From: Pristionchus mayeri
Lineage: Eukaryota > Nematoda > Chromadorea > Rhabditida > Neodiplogasteridae
Length of the DNA stretch: 64,000 nucleotides
Direction: 5' to 3'
NCBI GenBank assembly: GCA_036245805.1
Contig: BTRK01000001.1
Coordinates: 39,630,995-39,694,994 of the forward strand
This document shows, one piece after another, positions 14,401-25,227 of this stretch; position 1 is the stretch's first letter, and each line of letters starts with the position of its first letter. The notes beneath the pieces are model-generated. The model was not told the origin of the DNA. It did no database searches and saw only the letters and a program-made list of their open reading frames with translations. A program made the position numbers and the translations under genes.

Positions 14401-15017
14401 CTACTCACGTTGTTGACAAATCTTTTCGGTCGTTTGAGTGCTCGTAAATCCGCAGGGAAATCGTTATTTTCACTCCTAGTAAAGCATATTTCTGTTATTG
14501 AATATATGTGGGAGTTACATTCGTGTCACTCGTTCCCGGGATATGGGTGAAGTCGAAAACAGCCTCGCTTCTACTCAATTTGTTGACAAATCTTTTCGGT
14601 CGTTTGAGTGCTCGTAAATCCGCAGGGAAATCGTTATTTTCACTCCTAGTAAAGCATATTTCTGTTATTGAATATATGTGGGAGTTACATTCGTGTCACT
14701 CGTTCCCGGGATATGGGTGAAGTCGAAAACAGCCTCGCTTCTACTCACGTTGTTGACAAATCTTTTCGGTCGTGTGAGTGCTCGTAAATCCGCAGGGAAA
14801 TCGTTATTTTCACTCCTAGTAAAGCATATTTCTGTTATTGAATATATGTGGGAGTTACATTCGTGTCACTCGTTCCCGGGATATGGGTGAAGTCGAAAAC
14901 AGCCTCGCTTCTACTCACGTTGTTGACAAATCTTTTCGGTCGTTTGAGTGCTCGTAAATCCGCAGGGAAATCGTTATTTTCACTCCTAGTAAAGCATATT
15001 TCTGTTATTGAATATAT
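11448..15017 (+). repeat. HOR series of 8, 7 and 6 monomers
   Basis: The marker monomer combining GGTCGTGTGAG with TTATGTTATTGAATTGACG occurs at 11448, 12808, 13998 and 15018, spacing 1360, 1190 and 1020 bp. The order of the other monomer types within the three blocks is the same except that one monomer is missing in the second block and another in the third (the TAGTGTCATCTG monomer seen at 11788 and 13148 has no counterpart after 13998). The blocks look like copies of one 8-mer that lost one monomer at a time. Confidence 0.8.
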
Positions 15018-16037
15018 GTGGGAGTTACATTCGTGTCACTCGTTCCCGGGATATGGGTGAAGTCGAAAACAGCCTCGCTTGTACTCAATTTGTTGACAAA
15101 TCTTTTCGGTCGTGTGAGTGCTCGTAAATCCGCAGGGAAATCGTTATTTTCACTCCTAGTAAAGCATATTTATGTTATTGAATTGACGTGGGAGCTACAT
15201 TCGTGTCATCTGTTCCCTGGATGTGGGTGAAGTCGAAAACAGCCTCGCTTCTACTCAATTTGTTGACAAATCTTTTCGGTCGTTTGAGTGCTCGTAAATC
15301 CGCAGGGAAATCGTTATTTTCACTCCTAGTAAAGCATATTTATGTTATTGAATTGATGTGGGAGCTACATTAGTGGCACTCGTTCCCGGGATATGGGTGA
15401 AGTCGAAAACAGCCTCGCTTCTACTCAATTTGTTGACAAATCTTTTCGGTCGTTTGAGTGCTCGTAAATCCGCAGGGAAATCGTTATTTTCACTCCTAGT
15501 AAAGCATATTTCTGTTATTGAATTGATGTGGGAGCTACATTAGTGTCATCTGTTCCCTGGATATGGGTGAAGTCGAAAACAGCCTCGCTTCTACTCACGT
15601 TGTTGACAAATCTTTTCGGTCGTTTGAGTGCTCGTAAATCCGCAGGGAAATCGTTATTTTCACTCCTAGTAAAGGATATTTCTGTTATTGAATATATGTG
15701 GGAGTTACATTCGTGTCACTCGTTCCCGGGATATGGGTGAAGTCGAAAACAGCCTCGCTTCTACTCACGTTGTTGACAAATCTTTTCGGTCGTTTGAGTG
15801 CTCGTAAATCCGCAGGGAAATCGTTATTTTCACTCCTAGTAAAGCATATTTCTGTTATTGAATATATGTGGGAGTTACATTCGTGTCACTTGTTCCCGGG
15901 ATATGGGTGAAGTCGAAAACAGCCTCGCTTCTACTCAATTTGTTGACAAATCTTTTCGGTCGTTTGAGTGCTCGTAAATCCGCAGGGAAATCGTTATTTT
16001 CACTCCTAGTAAAGCATATTTCTGTTATTGAATATAT

Positions 16038-16717
16038 GTGGGAGTTACATTCGTGTCACTCGTTCCCGGGATATGGGTGAAGTCGAAAACAGCCTCGCTT
16101 CTACTCACGTTGTTGACAAATCTTTTCGGTCGTGTGAGTGCTCGTAAATCCGCAGGGAAATCGTTATTTTCACTCCTAGTAAAGCATATTTCTGTTATTG
16201 AATTGATGTGGGAGCTACATTCGTGTCATCTGTTCCCTGGATATGGGTGAAGTCGAAAACAGCCTCGCTTCTACTCACGTTGTTGACAAATCTTTTCGGT
16301 CGTTTGAGTGCTCGTAAATCCGCAGGGAAATCGTTATTTTCACTCCTAGTAAAGCATATTTCTGTTATTGAATATATGTGGGAGTTACATTCGTGTCACT
16401 CGTTCCCGGGATATGGGTGAAGTCGAAAACAGCCTCGCTTCTACTCACGTTGTTGACAAATCTTTTCGGTCGTGTGAGTGCTCGTAAATCCGCAGGGAAA
16501 TCGTTATTTTCACTCCTAGTAAAGCATATTTCTGTTATTGAATTGATGTGGGAGCTACATTCGTGTCATCTGTTCCCTGGATATGGGTGAAGTCGAAAAC
16601 AGCCTCGCTTCTACTCACGTTGTTGACAAATCTTTTCGGTCGTTTGAGTGCTCGTAAATCCGCAGGGAAATCGTTATTTTCACTCCTAGTAAAGCATATT
16701 TCTGTTATTGAATATAT
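16038..16717 (+). repeat. 340-bp (2-monomer) HOR, two copies
   Basis: A monomer with CACGTTG plus GGTCGTGTG, followed by a monomer with TCATCTGTTCCCTGGATATGG, occurs at 16038-16377 and again at 16378-16717 with no difference that I noticed. Confidence 0.8.
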
Positions 16718-17227
16718 GTGGGAGTTACATTCGTGTCACTCGTTCCCGGGATATGGGTGAAGTCGAAAACAGCCTCGCTTCTACTCACGTTGTTGACAAA
16801 TCTTTTCGGTCGTTTGAGTGCTCGTAAATCCGCAGGGAAATCGATATTTTCACTCCTAGTAAAGCATATTTCTGTTATCGAATATATGTGGGAGTTACAT
16901 TCGTGTCACTCGTTCCCGGGATATGGGTGAAGTCGAAAACAGCCTCGCTTCTACTCAATTTGTTGACAAATCTTTTCGGTCGTGTGAGTGCTCGTAAATC
17001 CGCAGGGAAATCGTTATTTTCACTCCTAGTAAAGCATATTTATGTTATTGAATTGACGTGGGAGCTACATTCGCGTCATCTGTTCCCTGGATGTGGGTGA
17101 AGTCGAAAACAGCCTCGCTTCTACTCAATTTGTTGACAAATCTTTTCGGTCGTTTGAGTGCTCGTAAATCCGCAGGGAAATCGTTATTTTCACTCCTAGT
17201 AAAGCATATTTCTGTTATTGAATTGAT

Positions 17228-17641
17228 GTGGGAGCTACATTCGTGTCATCTGTTCCCTGGATATGGGTGAAGTCGAAAACAGCCTCGCTTCTACTTGTTG
17301 ACAAATCTTTTCGGTCGTTTGAGTGCTCGTAAATCCGCAGGGAAATCGTTATTTTCACTCCTAGTAAAGCATATTTCTGTTATAGAATATATGTGGGAGT
17401 TACATTTGTGTCACTCGTTCCCGGGATATGGGTGAAGTTGAAAACAGCCTCGCTTCTACTCAATTTGTTGACAAATCTTTTCGGTCGTTTGAGTGCTCGT
17501 AAATCCGCAGGGAAATCGTTATTTTCACTCCTAGTAAAGCATATTTATGTTATTGAATTGACGTGGGAGCTACATTCGTGTCATCTGTTCCCTGTATGTG
17601 GGTGAAGTCGAGAACAGCCTCGCTTCTACTCAATTTGTTGA
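17228..17641 (+). repeat. Diverged edge monomers of the left arm, including second 165-bp deletion monomer
   Basis: The unit at 17228-17392 carries the same 5-bp deletion (CTTCTACTTGTTGAC) as the unit at 4821. The two units after it have several private changes: TATAGAATAT, TTTGTGTCACTCG, GAAGTTGAAAAC, CCCTGTATGTGGG and GTCGAGAACAG. The last unit stops after about 78 bases at the inversion. Extra private changes at an array edge fit weaker homogenisation there. Confidence 0.8.
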
Positions 17642-17750
17642 GGGAGTGAAAATAAGGAGTGAAAATAGGAGTGAAAATAACGATTTCCCTGCGGATTTAC
17701 GAGCACTCAAACGACCGAAATATTTGTCAACAAAGTGAGTAGAAGCGAGG
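17618..17750. other. Inversion junction between the two satellite A arms
   Basis: Plus-oriented monomers end at about 17641 and minus-oriented monomers begin at once. The last plus segment 17618-17640 is complementary, with one mismatch, to 17728-17750, so the arms form an inverted repeat around an 87-base spacer (17641-17727). Outside this core the arms continue as imperfect complements for many kilobases. The left break falls about 78 bases into the monomer (as phased from GTGGGAG) and the right arm starts inside the block complementary to TATTTTCACTCC, so the centre is not a perfect palindrome. Confidence 0.93.
17643..17679. repeat. Triplicated 12-bp word at the inversion breakpoint
   Basis: GGAGTGAAAATA occurs three times, at 17643-17654, 17656-17667 and 17668-17679. 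An ordinary inverted monomer has it once, between CTA and ACGATTTCCC. The extra copies exist only at the breakpoint. This resembles the short templated duplications left by end joining or replication slippage during rearrangement, which is an inference. Confidence 0.92.
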
Positions 17751-18269
17751 CTGTTTTCGACTTCACCCACATCCAGGGAACAGATGACACGAATGTAACT
17801 CCCACATCTATTCAATAACATAAATATGCTTTACTAGGCGTGAAAATAAAGATTTCCCTGCGGATTTACGAGCACTCAAACGACCGAAATATTTGTCAAC
17901 AAAGTGAGTAGAAGCGAGGCTGTTTTCGACTTCACCCACATCCAGGGAACAGATGACACGAATGTAACTCCCACATCTATTCAATAACATAAATATGCTT
18001 TACTAGGCGTGAAAATAACGATCTCCCTGCGGATTTACGAGCACTCAAACGACCGAAATATTTGTCAACAAAGTGAGTAGAAGCGAGGCTGTTTTCGACT
18101 TAACCCATATCCCGGGAACGAGTGACACGAATGTAACTTCCACATCTATTCAATAACATAAATATGCTTTACTAGGAGTGAAAATAACGATTTCCCTGCG
18201 GATTTACGAGCACTCAAACGACCGAAATATTTGTCAACAAAGTGAGTAGAAGCGAGGCTGTTTTCGACT

Positions 18270-18947
18270 TCACCCATATCCAGGGAACGAGTGACACGAA
18301 TGTAACTCCCACATCAATTCAATAACATAAATATGCTTTACTAGGAGTGAAAATAACGATTTCCCTGCGGATTTACGAGCACTCACACGACCGAAAAGAT
18401 TTGTCAACAAAGTGAGTAGAAGCGAGGCTGTTTTCGACTTAACCCATATCCCGGGAACGAGTGACACGAATGTAACTTCCACATCTATTCAATAACATAA
18501 ATATGCTTTACTAGGAGTGAAAATAACGATTTCCCTGCGGATTTACGAGCACTCAAACGACCGAAATATTTGTCAACAAAGTGAGTAGAAGCGAGGCTGT
18601 TTTCGACTTCACCCATATCCAGGGAACGAGTGACACGAATGTAACTCCCACATCAATTCAATAACATAAATATGCTTTACTAGGAGTGAAAATAACGATT
18701 TCCCTGCGGATTTACGAGCACTCACACGACCGAAAAGATTTGTCAACAAATTGAGTAGAAGCGAGGCTGTTTTCGACTTCACCCATATCCCGGGAACGAG
18801 TGACACGAATGTAACTCCCATATCTATTCAATAACAGAAATATGCTTTACTAGGAGTGAAAATAACGATTTCCCTGCGGATTTACGAGCACTCAAACGAC
18901 CGAAATATTTGTCAACAAAGTGAGTAGAAGCGAGGCTGTTTTCGACT
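18270..18947 (-). repeat. 339-bp (170+169) dimer HOR
   Basis: A 170-bp unit followed by a 169-bp unit is repeated with 339-base spacing (18270 and 18609). The two copies share CCATATCCAGGGAACGAG and a TCACACGACC variant but differ in TTAACCCATATC against TTCACCCATATC. Confidence 0.7.
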
Positions 18948-19287
18948 TCACCCACATCCAGGGAACAGATGACACGAATGTAACTCCCACATCTATTCAA
19001 TAACATAAATATGCTTTACTAGGCGTGAAAATAAAGATTTCCCTGCGGATTTACGAGCACTCAAACGACCGAAAAGATTTGTCAGCAAATTGAGTAGAAG
19101 CGAGGCCATTTTCGACTTCACCCATATCCAGGGAACGAGTGACACGAATGTAACTCCCACATCTATTCAATAACATAAATATGCTTTACTAGGAGTATAA
19201 ATAACGATTTCCCTGCGGATTTACGAGCACTCAAACGACCGAAAAGATTTGTCAGCAAATTGAGTAGAAGCGAGGCTGTTTTCGACT

Positions 19288-20643
19288 TCACCAACATCCA
19301 GGGAACAGATGACACGAATGTAGCTCCCACGTCAATTCAATAACATAAATATGCTTTACTAGGACTGAAAATAACGATTTCCCTGCGGATTTACGAGCAC
19401 TCAAACGACCGAAAAGATTTGTCAACAAAGTGAGTAGAAGCGAGGCTGGTTTCGACTTCACCCATATCCCGGGAACGAGTGACACGAATGTAACTCCCAC
19501 ATCTATTCAATAACAGAAATATGCTTTACTAGGAGTGAAAATAACGATTTCCCTGCGGATTTACGAGCACTCAAACGACCGAAATATTTGTCAACAAAGT
19601 GAGTAGAAGCGAGGCTGTTTTCGACTTCACCCATATCCAGGGAACGAGTGACACGAATGTAACTCCCACATCAATTCAATAACATAAATATGCTTTACTA
19701 GGAGTGAAAATAACGATTTCCCTGCGGATTTACGAGCACTCACACGACCGAAAAGATTTGTCAACAAATTGAGTAGAAGCGAGGCTGTTTTCGACTTCAC
19801 CCATATCCCGGGAACGAGTGACACGAATGTAACTCCCATATCTATTCAATAACAGAAATATGCTTTACTAGGAGTGAAAATAACGATTTCCCTGCGGATT
19901 TACGAGCACTCAAACGACCGAAATATTTGTCAACAAAGTGAGTAGAAGCGAGGCTGTTTTCGACTTCACCAACACCCAGGGAACAGATGACACGAATGTA
20001 ACTCCCACGTCAATTCAATAACATAAATATGCTTTACTAGGACTGAAAATAACGATTTCCCTGCGGATTTACGAGCACTCAAACGACCGAAAAGATTTGT
20101 CAACAAAGTGAGTAGAAGCGAGGCTGGTTTCGACTTCACCCATATCCCGGGAACGAGTGACACGAATGTAACTCCCACATCTATTCAATAACAGAAATAT
20201 GCTTTACTAGGAGTGAAAATAACGATTTCCCTGCGGATTTACGAGCACTCAAACGACCGAAATATTTGTCAACAAAGTGAGTAGAAGCGAGGCTGTTTTC
20301 GACTTCACCCATATCCAGGGAACGAGTGACACGAATGTAACTCCCACATCAATTCAATAACATAAATATGCTTTACTAGGAGTGAAAATAACGATTTCCC
20401 TGCGGATTTACGAGCACTCACACGACCGAAAAGATTTGTCAACAAATTGAGTAGAAGCGAGGCTGTTTTCGACTTCACCCATATCCCGGGAACGAGTGAC
20501 ACGAATGTAACTCCAATGTCTATTCAATAACAGAAATATGCTTTACTAGGAGTGAAAATAACGATTTCCCTGCGGATTTACGAGCACTCAAACGACCGAA
20601 ATATTTGTCAACAAAGTGAGTAGAAGCGAGGCTGTTTTCGACT
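19288..20643 (-). repeat. 678-bp (4-monomer) HOR, two copies
   Basis: Units at 19288, 19627 and neighbours return at 19966 and 20305, 678 bases later. Private shared variants are CACCAACA before CCAGGG, and TAGGACTGAAAATA in place of TAGGAGTGAAAATA. A further copy of the CACCAACA/GGACTG unit lies at 20814, 848 bases on, one monomer longer. Confidence 0.8.
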
Positions 20644-21164
20644 TCACCCACATCCAGGGAACAGATGACACGAATGTAACTCCCACATCTATTCAATAAC
20701 ATAAATATGCTTTACTAGGAGTGAAAATAACGATTTCCCTGCGGATTTACGAGCACTCACACGACCGAAAAGATTTGTCAACAAATTGAGTAGAAGCGAG
20801 GCTGTTTTCGACTTCACCAACACCCAGGGAACAGATGACACGAATGTAGCTCCCACGTCAATTCAATAACATAAATATGCTTTACTAGGACTGAAAATAA
20901 CGATTTCCCTGCGGATTTACGAGCACTCAAACGACCGAAAAGATTTGTCAACAAAGTGAGTAGAAGCGAGGCTGGTTTCGACTTCACCCATATCCCGGGA
21001 ACGAGTGACACGAATGTAACTCCCACATCTATTCAATAACAGAAATATGCTTTACTAGGAGTGAAAATAACGATTTCCCTGCGGATTTACGAGCACTCAA
21101 ACGACCGAAATATTTGTCAACAAAGTGAGTAGAAGCGAGGCTGTTTTCGACTTCACCCATATCC

Positions 21165-23230
21165 CGGGAACGAGTGACACGAATGTAACTCCCATGTCTA
21201 TTCAATAACAGAAATATGCTTTACTAGGAGTGAAAATAACGATTTCCCTGCGGATTTACGAGCACTCAAACGACCGAAATATTTGTCAACAAAGTGAGTA
21301 GAAGCGAGGCTGTTTTCGACTTCACCCACATCCAGGGAACAGATGACACGAATGTAACTCCCACATCTATTCAATAACATAAATATGCTTTACTAGGAGT
21401 GAAAATAACGATTTACCTGCGGATTTACGAGCACTCAAACGACCGAAAAGATTTGTCAACAAAGTGAGTAGAAGCGAGGCTGGTTTCGACTTCACCCATA
21501 TCCCGGGAACGAGTGACACGAATGTAACTCCCACATCTATTCAATAACATAAATATGCTTTACTAGGAGTGAAAATAACGATTTCCCTGCGGATTTACGA
21601 GCACTCAAACGACCGAAATATTTGTCAACAAAGTGAGTAGAAGCGAGGCTGTTTTCGACTTCACCCACATCCAGGGAACAGATGACACGAATGTAACTCC
21701 CACATCTATTCAATAACATAAATATGCTTTACTAGGAGTGAAAATAACGATTTCCCTGCGGATTTACGAGCACTCAAACGACCGAAAAGATTTGTCAACA
21801 AATTGAGTAGAAGCGAGGCTGTTTTCGACTTCACCCACATCCAGGGAACAGATGACACGAATGTAGCTCCCACGTCAATTCAATAACATAAATATGCTTT
21901 ACTATGAGTGAAAATAACGATTTGCCTGCGGATTTACGAGCACTCAAACGACCGAAAAGATTTGTCAACAAAGTGAGTAGAAGCGAGGCTGGTTTCGACT
22001 TCACCCATATCCCGGGAACGAGTGACACGAATGTAAGTCCCACATCTATTCAATATCATAAATATGCTTTACTAGGCGTGAAAATAACGATTTCCCTGCG
22101 GATTTACGAGCACTCAAACGACCGAAAAGATTTGTCAACAAATTGAGTTGAAGCGAGGCTGGTTTCGACTTCACCCATATCCCGGGAACGAGTGACACGA
22201 ATGTAACTCCCATGTCTATTCAATAACAGAAATATGCTTTACTAGGAGTGAAAATAACGATTTCCCTGCGGATTTACGAGCACTCAAACGACCGAAATAT
22301 TTGTCAACAAAGTGAGTAGAAGCGAGGCTGTTTTCGACTTCACCCACATCCAGGGAACAGATGACACGAATGTAACTCCCACATCTATTCAATAACATAA
22401 ATATGCTTTACTAGGAGTGAAAATAACGATTTACCTGCGGATTTACGAGCACTCAAACGACCGAAAAGATTTGTCAACAAAGTGAGTAGAAGCGAGGCTG
22501 GTTTCGACTTCACCCATATCCCGGGAACGAGTGACACGAATGTAACTCCCACATCTATTCAATAACATAAATATGCTTTACTAGGAGTGAAAATAACGAT
22601 TTCCCTGCGGATTTACGAGCACTCAAACGACCGAAATATTTGTCAACAAAGTGAGTAGAAGCGAGGCTGTTTTCGACTTCACCCACATCCAGGGAACAGA
22701 TGACACGAATGTAACTCCCACATCTATTCAATAACATAAATATGCTTTACTAGGAGTGAAAATAACGATTTCCCTGCGGATTTACGAGCACTCAAACGAC
22801 CGAAAAGATTTGTCAACAAATTGAGTAGAAGCGAGGCTGTTTTCGACTTCACCCACATCCAGGGAACAGATGACACGAATGTAGCTCCCACGTCAATTCA
22901 ATAACATAAATATGCTTTACTATGAGTGAAAATAACGATTTGCCTGCGGATTTACGAGCACTCAAACGACCGAAAAGATTTGTCAACAAAGTGAGTAGAA
23001 GCGAGGCTGGTTTCGACTTCACCCATATCCCGGGAACGAGTGACACGAATGTAAGTCCCACATCTATTCAATATCATAAATATGCTTTACTAGGCGTGAA
23101 AATAACGATTTCCCTGCGGATTTACGAGCACTCAAACGACCGAAAAGATTTGTCAACAAATTGAGTTGAAGCGAGGCTGGTTTCGACTTCACCCATATCC
23201 CGGGAACGAGTGACACGAATGTAACTCCCA
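21165..23230 (-). repeat. 1,018-bp (6-monomer) duplication, two near-perfect copies
   Basis: From about 21165 to 22182 the sequence is repeated 1018 bases later. Rare shared markers are CCCATGTCTATTC (21192/22210), GATTTACCTGCGG (about 21412/22430), ACTATGAGTG with GATTTGCCTGCGG (21901/22919) and GTAAGTCCCAC with AATATCATAAA (22034/23052). I noticed no difference inside the compared parts, so the duplication looks recent. Confidence 0.9.
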
Positions 23231-25227
23231 CATCTATTCAATATCATAAATATGCTTTACTAGGCGTGAAAATAACGATTTCCCTGCGGATTTACGAGCA
23301 CTCAAACGACCGAAAAGATTTGTCAACAAATTGAGTTGAAGCGAGGCTGTTTTCGACTTCACCCATATCCCGGGAACGAGTAACACGAATGTAGCTCCCA
23401 CGTCAATTCAATAACAGAAATATGCTTTACTAGGAGTGAAAATAACGATTTCCCTGCGGATTTACGAGCACTCAAACGACCGAAAAGATTTGTCAACAAA
23501 TTGAGTTGAAGCGAGGCTGGTTTCGACTTCACCCATATCCCGGGAACGAGTGACACGAATGTAACTCCCACATCTATTCAATAACATAAATATGCTTTAC
23601 TAGGCGTGAAAATAACGATTTCCCTGCGGATTTACGAGCACTCAAACGACCGAAAAGATTTGTCAACAAATTGAGTTGAAGCGAGGCTGTTTTCGACTTC
23701 ACCCATATCCCGGGAACGAGTAACACGAATGTAGCTCCCACATCAATTCAATAACAGAAATATGCTTTACTAGGAGTGAAAATAACGATTTCCCTGCGGA
23801 TTTACGAGCACTCAAACGACCGAAAAGATTTGTCAACAAATTGAGTAGAAGCGAGGCTGTTTTCGACTTCACCCACATCCAGGGAACAGATGACACGAAT
23901 GTAGCTCCCACGTCAATTCAATAACATAAATATGCTTTACTAGGAGTGAAAATAACGATTTCCCTGCGGATTTACGAGCACTCAAACGACCGAAAAGATT
24001 TGTCAACAAAGTGAGTAGAAGCGAGGCTGGTTTCGACTTCACCCATATCCCGGGAACGAGTGACACGAATGTAACTCCCACATCTATTCAATAACATAAA
24101 TATGCTTTACTAGGCGTGGAAATAACGATTTGCCTGCGGATTAACGAGCACTCAAACGACCGAAAAGATTTGTCAACAAAGTGAGTAGAAGCGAGGCTGG
24201 TTTTGACTTCACCCATATCCCGGGAACGAGTGACACGAATGTAACTCCCACATCTATTCAATAACATAAATATGCTTTACTAGGCGTGGAAATAACGATT
24301 TCCCTGCGGATTTACGAGCACTCAAATGACCGAAATATTTGTCAACAAAGTGAGTAGAAGCGAGGCTGGTTTCGACTTCACCCATATCCCGGGAACGAGT
24401 GACACGAATGTAAGTCCCACATCTATTCAATATCATAAATATGCTTTACTAGGCGTGAAAATAACGATTTCCCTGCGGATTTACGAGCACTCAAACGACC
24501 GAAAAGATTTGTCAACAAATTGAGTTGAAGCGAGGCTGGTTTCGACTTCACCCATATCCCGGGAACGAGTGACACGAATGTAACTCCCACATCTATTCAA
24601 TATCATAAATATGCTTTACTAGGCGTGAAAATAACGATTTCCCTGCGGATTTACGAGCACTCAAACGACCGAAAAGATTTGTCAACAAATTGAGTTGAAG
24701 CGAGGCTGTTTTCGACTTCACCCATATCCCGGGAACGAGTAACACGAATGTAGCTCCCACATCAATTCAATAACAGAAATATGCTTTACTAGGAGTGAAA
24801 ATAACGATTTCCCTGCGGATTTACGAGCACTCAAACGACCGAAAAGATTTGTCAACAAATTGAGTAGAAGCGAGGCTGTTTTCGACTTCACCCACATCCA
24901 GGGAACAGATGACACGAATGTAGCTCCCACGTCAATTCAATAACATAAATATGCTTTACTAGGAGTGAAAATAACGATTTCCCTGCGGATTTACGAGCAC
25001 TCAAACGACCGAAAAGATTTGTCAACAAATTGAGTAGAAGCGAGGCTGTTTTCGACTACACCCACATCCAGGGAACAGATGACACGAATGTAGCTCCCAC
25101 GTCAATTCAATAACATAAATATGCTTTACTAGGAGTGAAAATAACGATTTCCCTGCGGATTTACGAGCACTCAAACGACCGAAAAGATTTGTCAACAAAT
25201 TGAGTAGAAGCGAGGCTGTTTTCGACT

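Larger units (their letters stand above)
1..17641 (+). repeat. Satellite A array, left arm (plus orientation), ~104 monomers of 170 bp
   Basis: The stretch is an uninterrupted head-to-tail array of a 170-bp unit. The landmark GTGGGAGCTACAT or GTGGGAGTTACAT returns every 170 bases from position 61 (61, 231, 401 and so on). Departures from 170 bp are two 165-bp monomers (4821 and 17228) and two 171-bp monomers (7366 and 8217, extra T in a T run). Sites that distinguish monomers include TCACTCGTTCCCGGG versus TCATCTGTTCCCTGG, CTCAATTTG versus CTCACGTTG, GGTCGTTTG versus GGTCGTGTG, and ATTTATG versus ATTTCTG. These combine into recurring monomer types and hence HORs. The array continues past the left edge. 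Monomer length and HOR structure are typical of eukaryotic centromeric or pericentromeric satellites; the family is not one I recognise. No gene is present. Confidence 0.97.

Noticed and set aside
61..17605. Repeated plus-strand frames of 61-70 codons in the left arm of satellite A
   Set aside because: They start at GTG, recur every 170 bases and overlap the next one by about 43 bases. A 170-bp unit cannot stay in frame. They carry no domain I recognise and track the monomer, so they are repetition, not genes.
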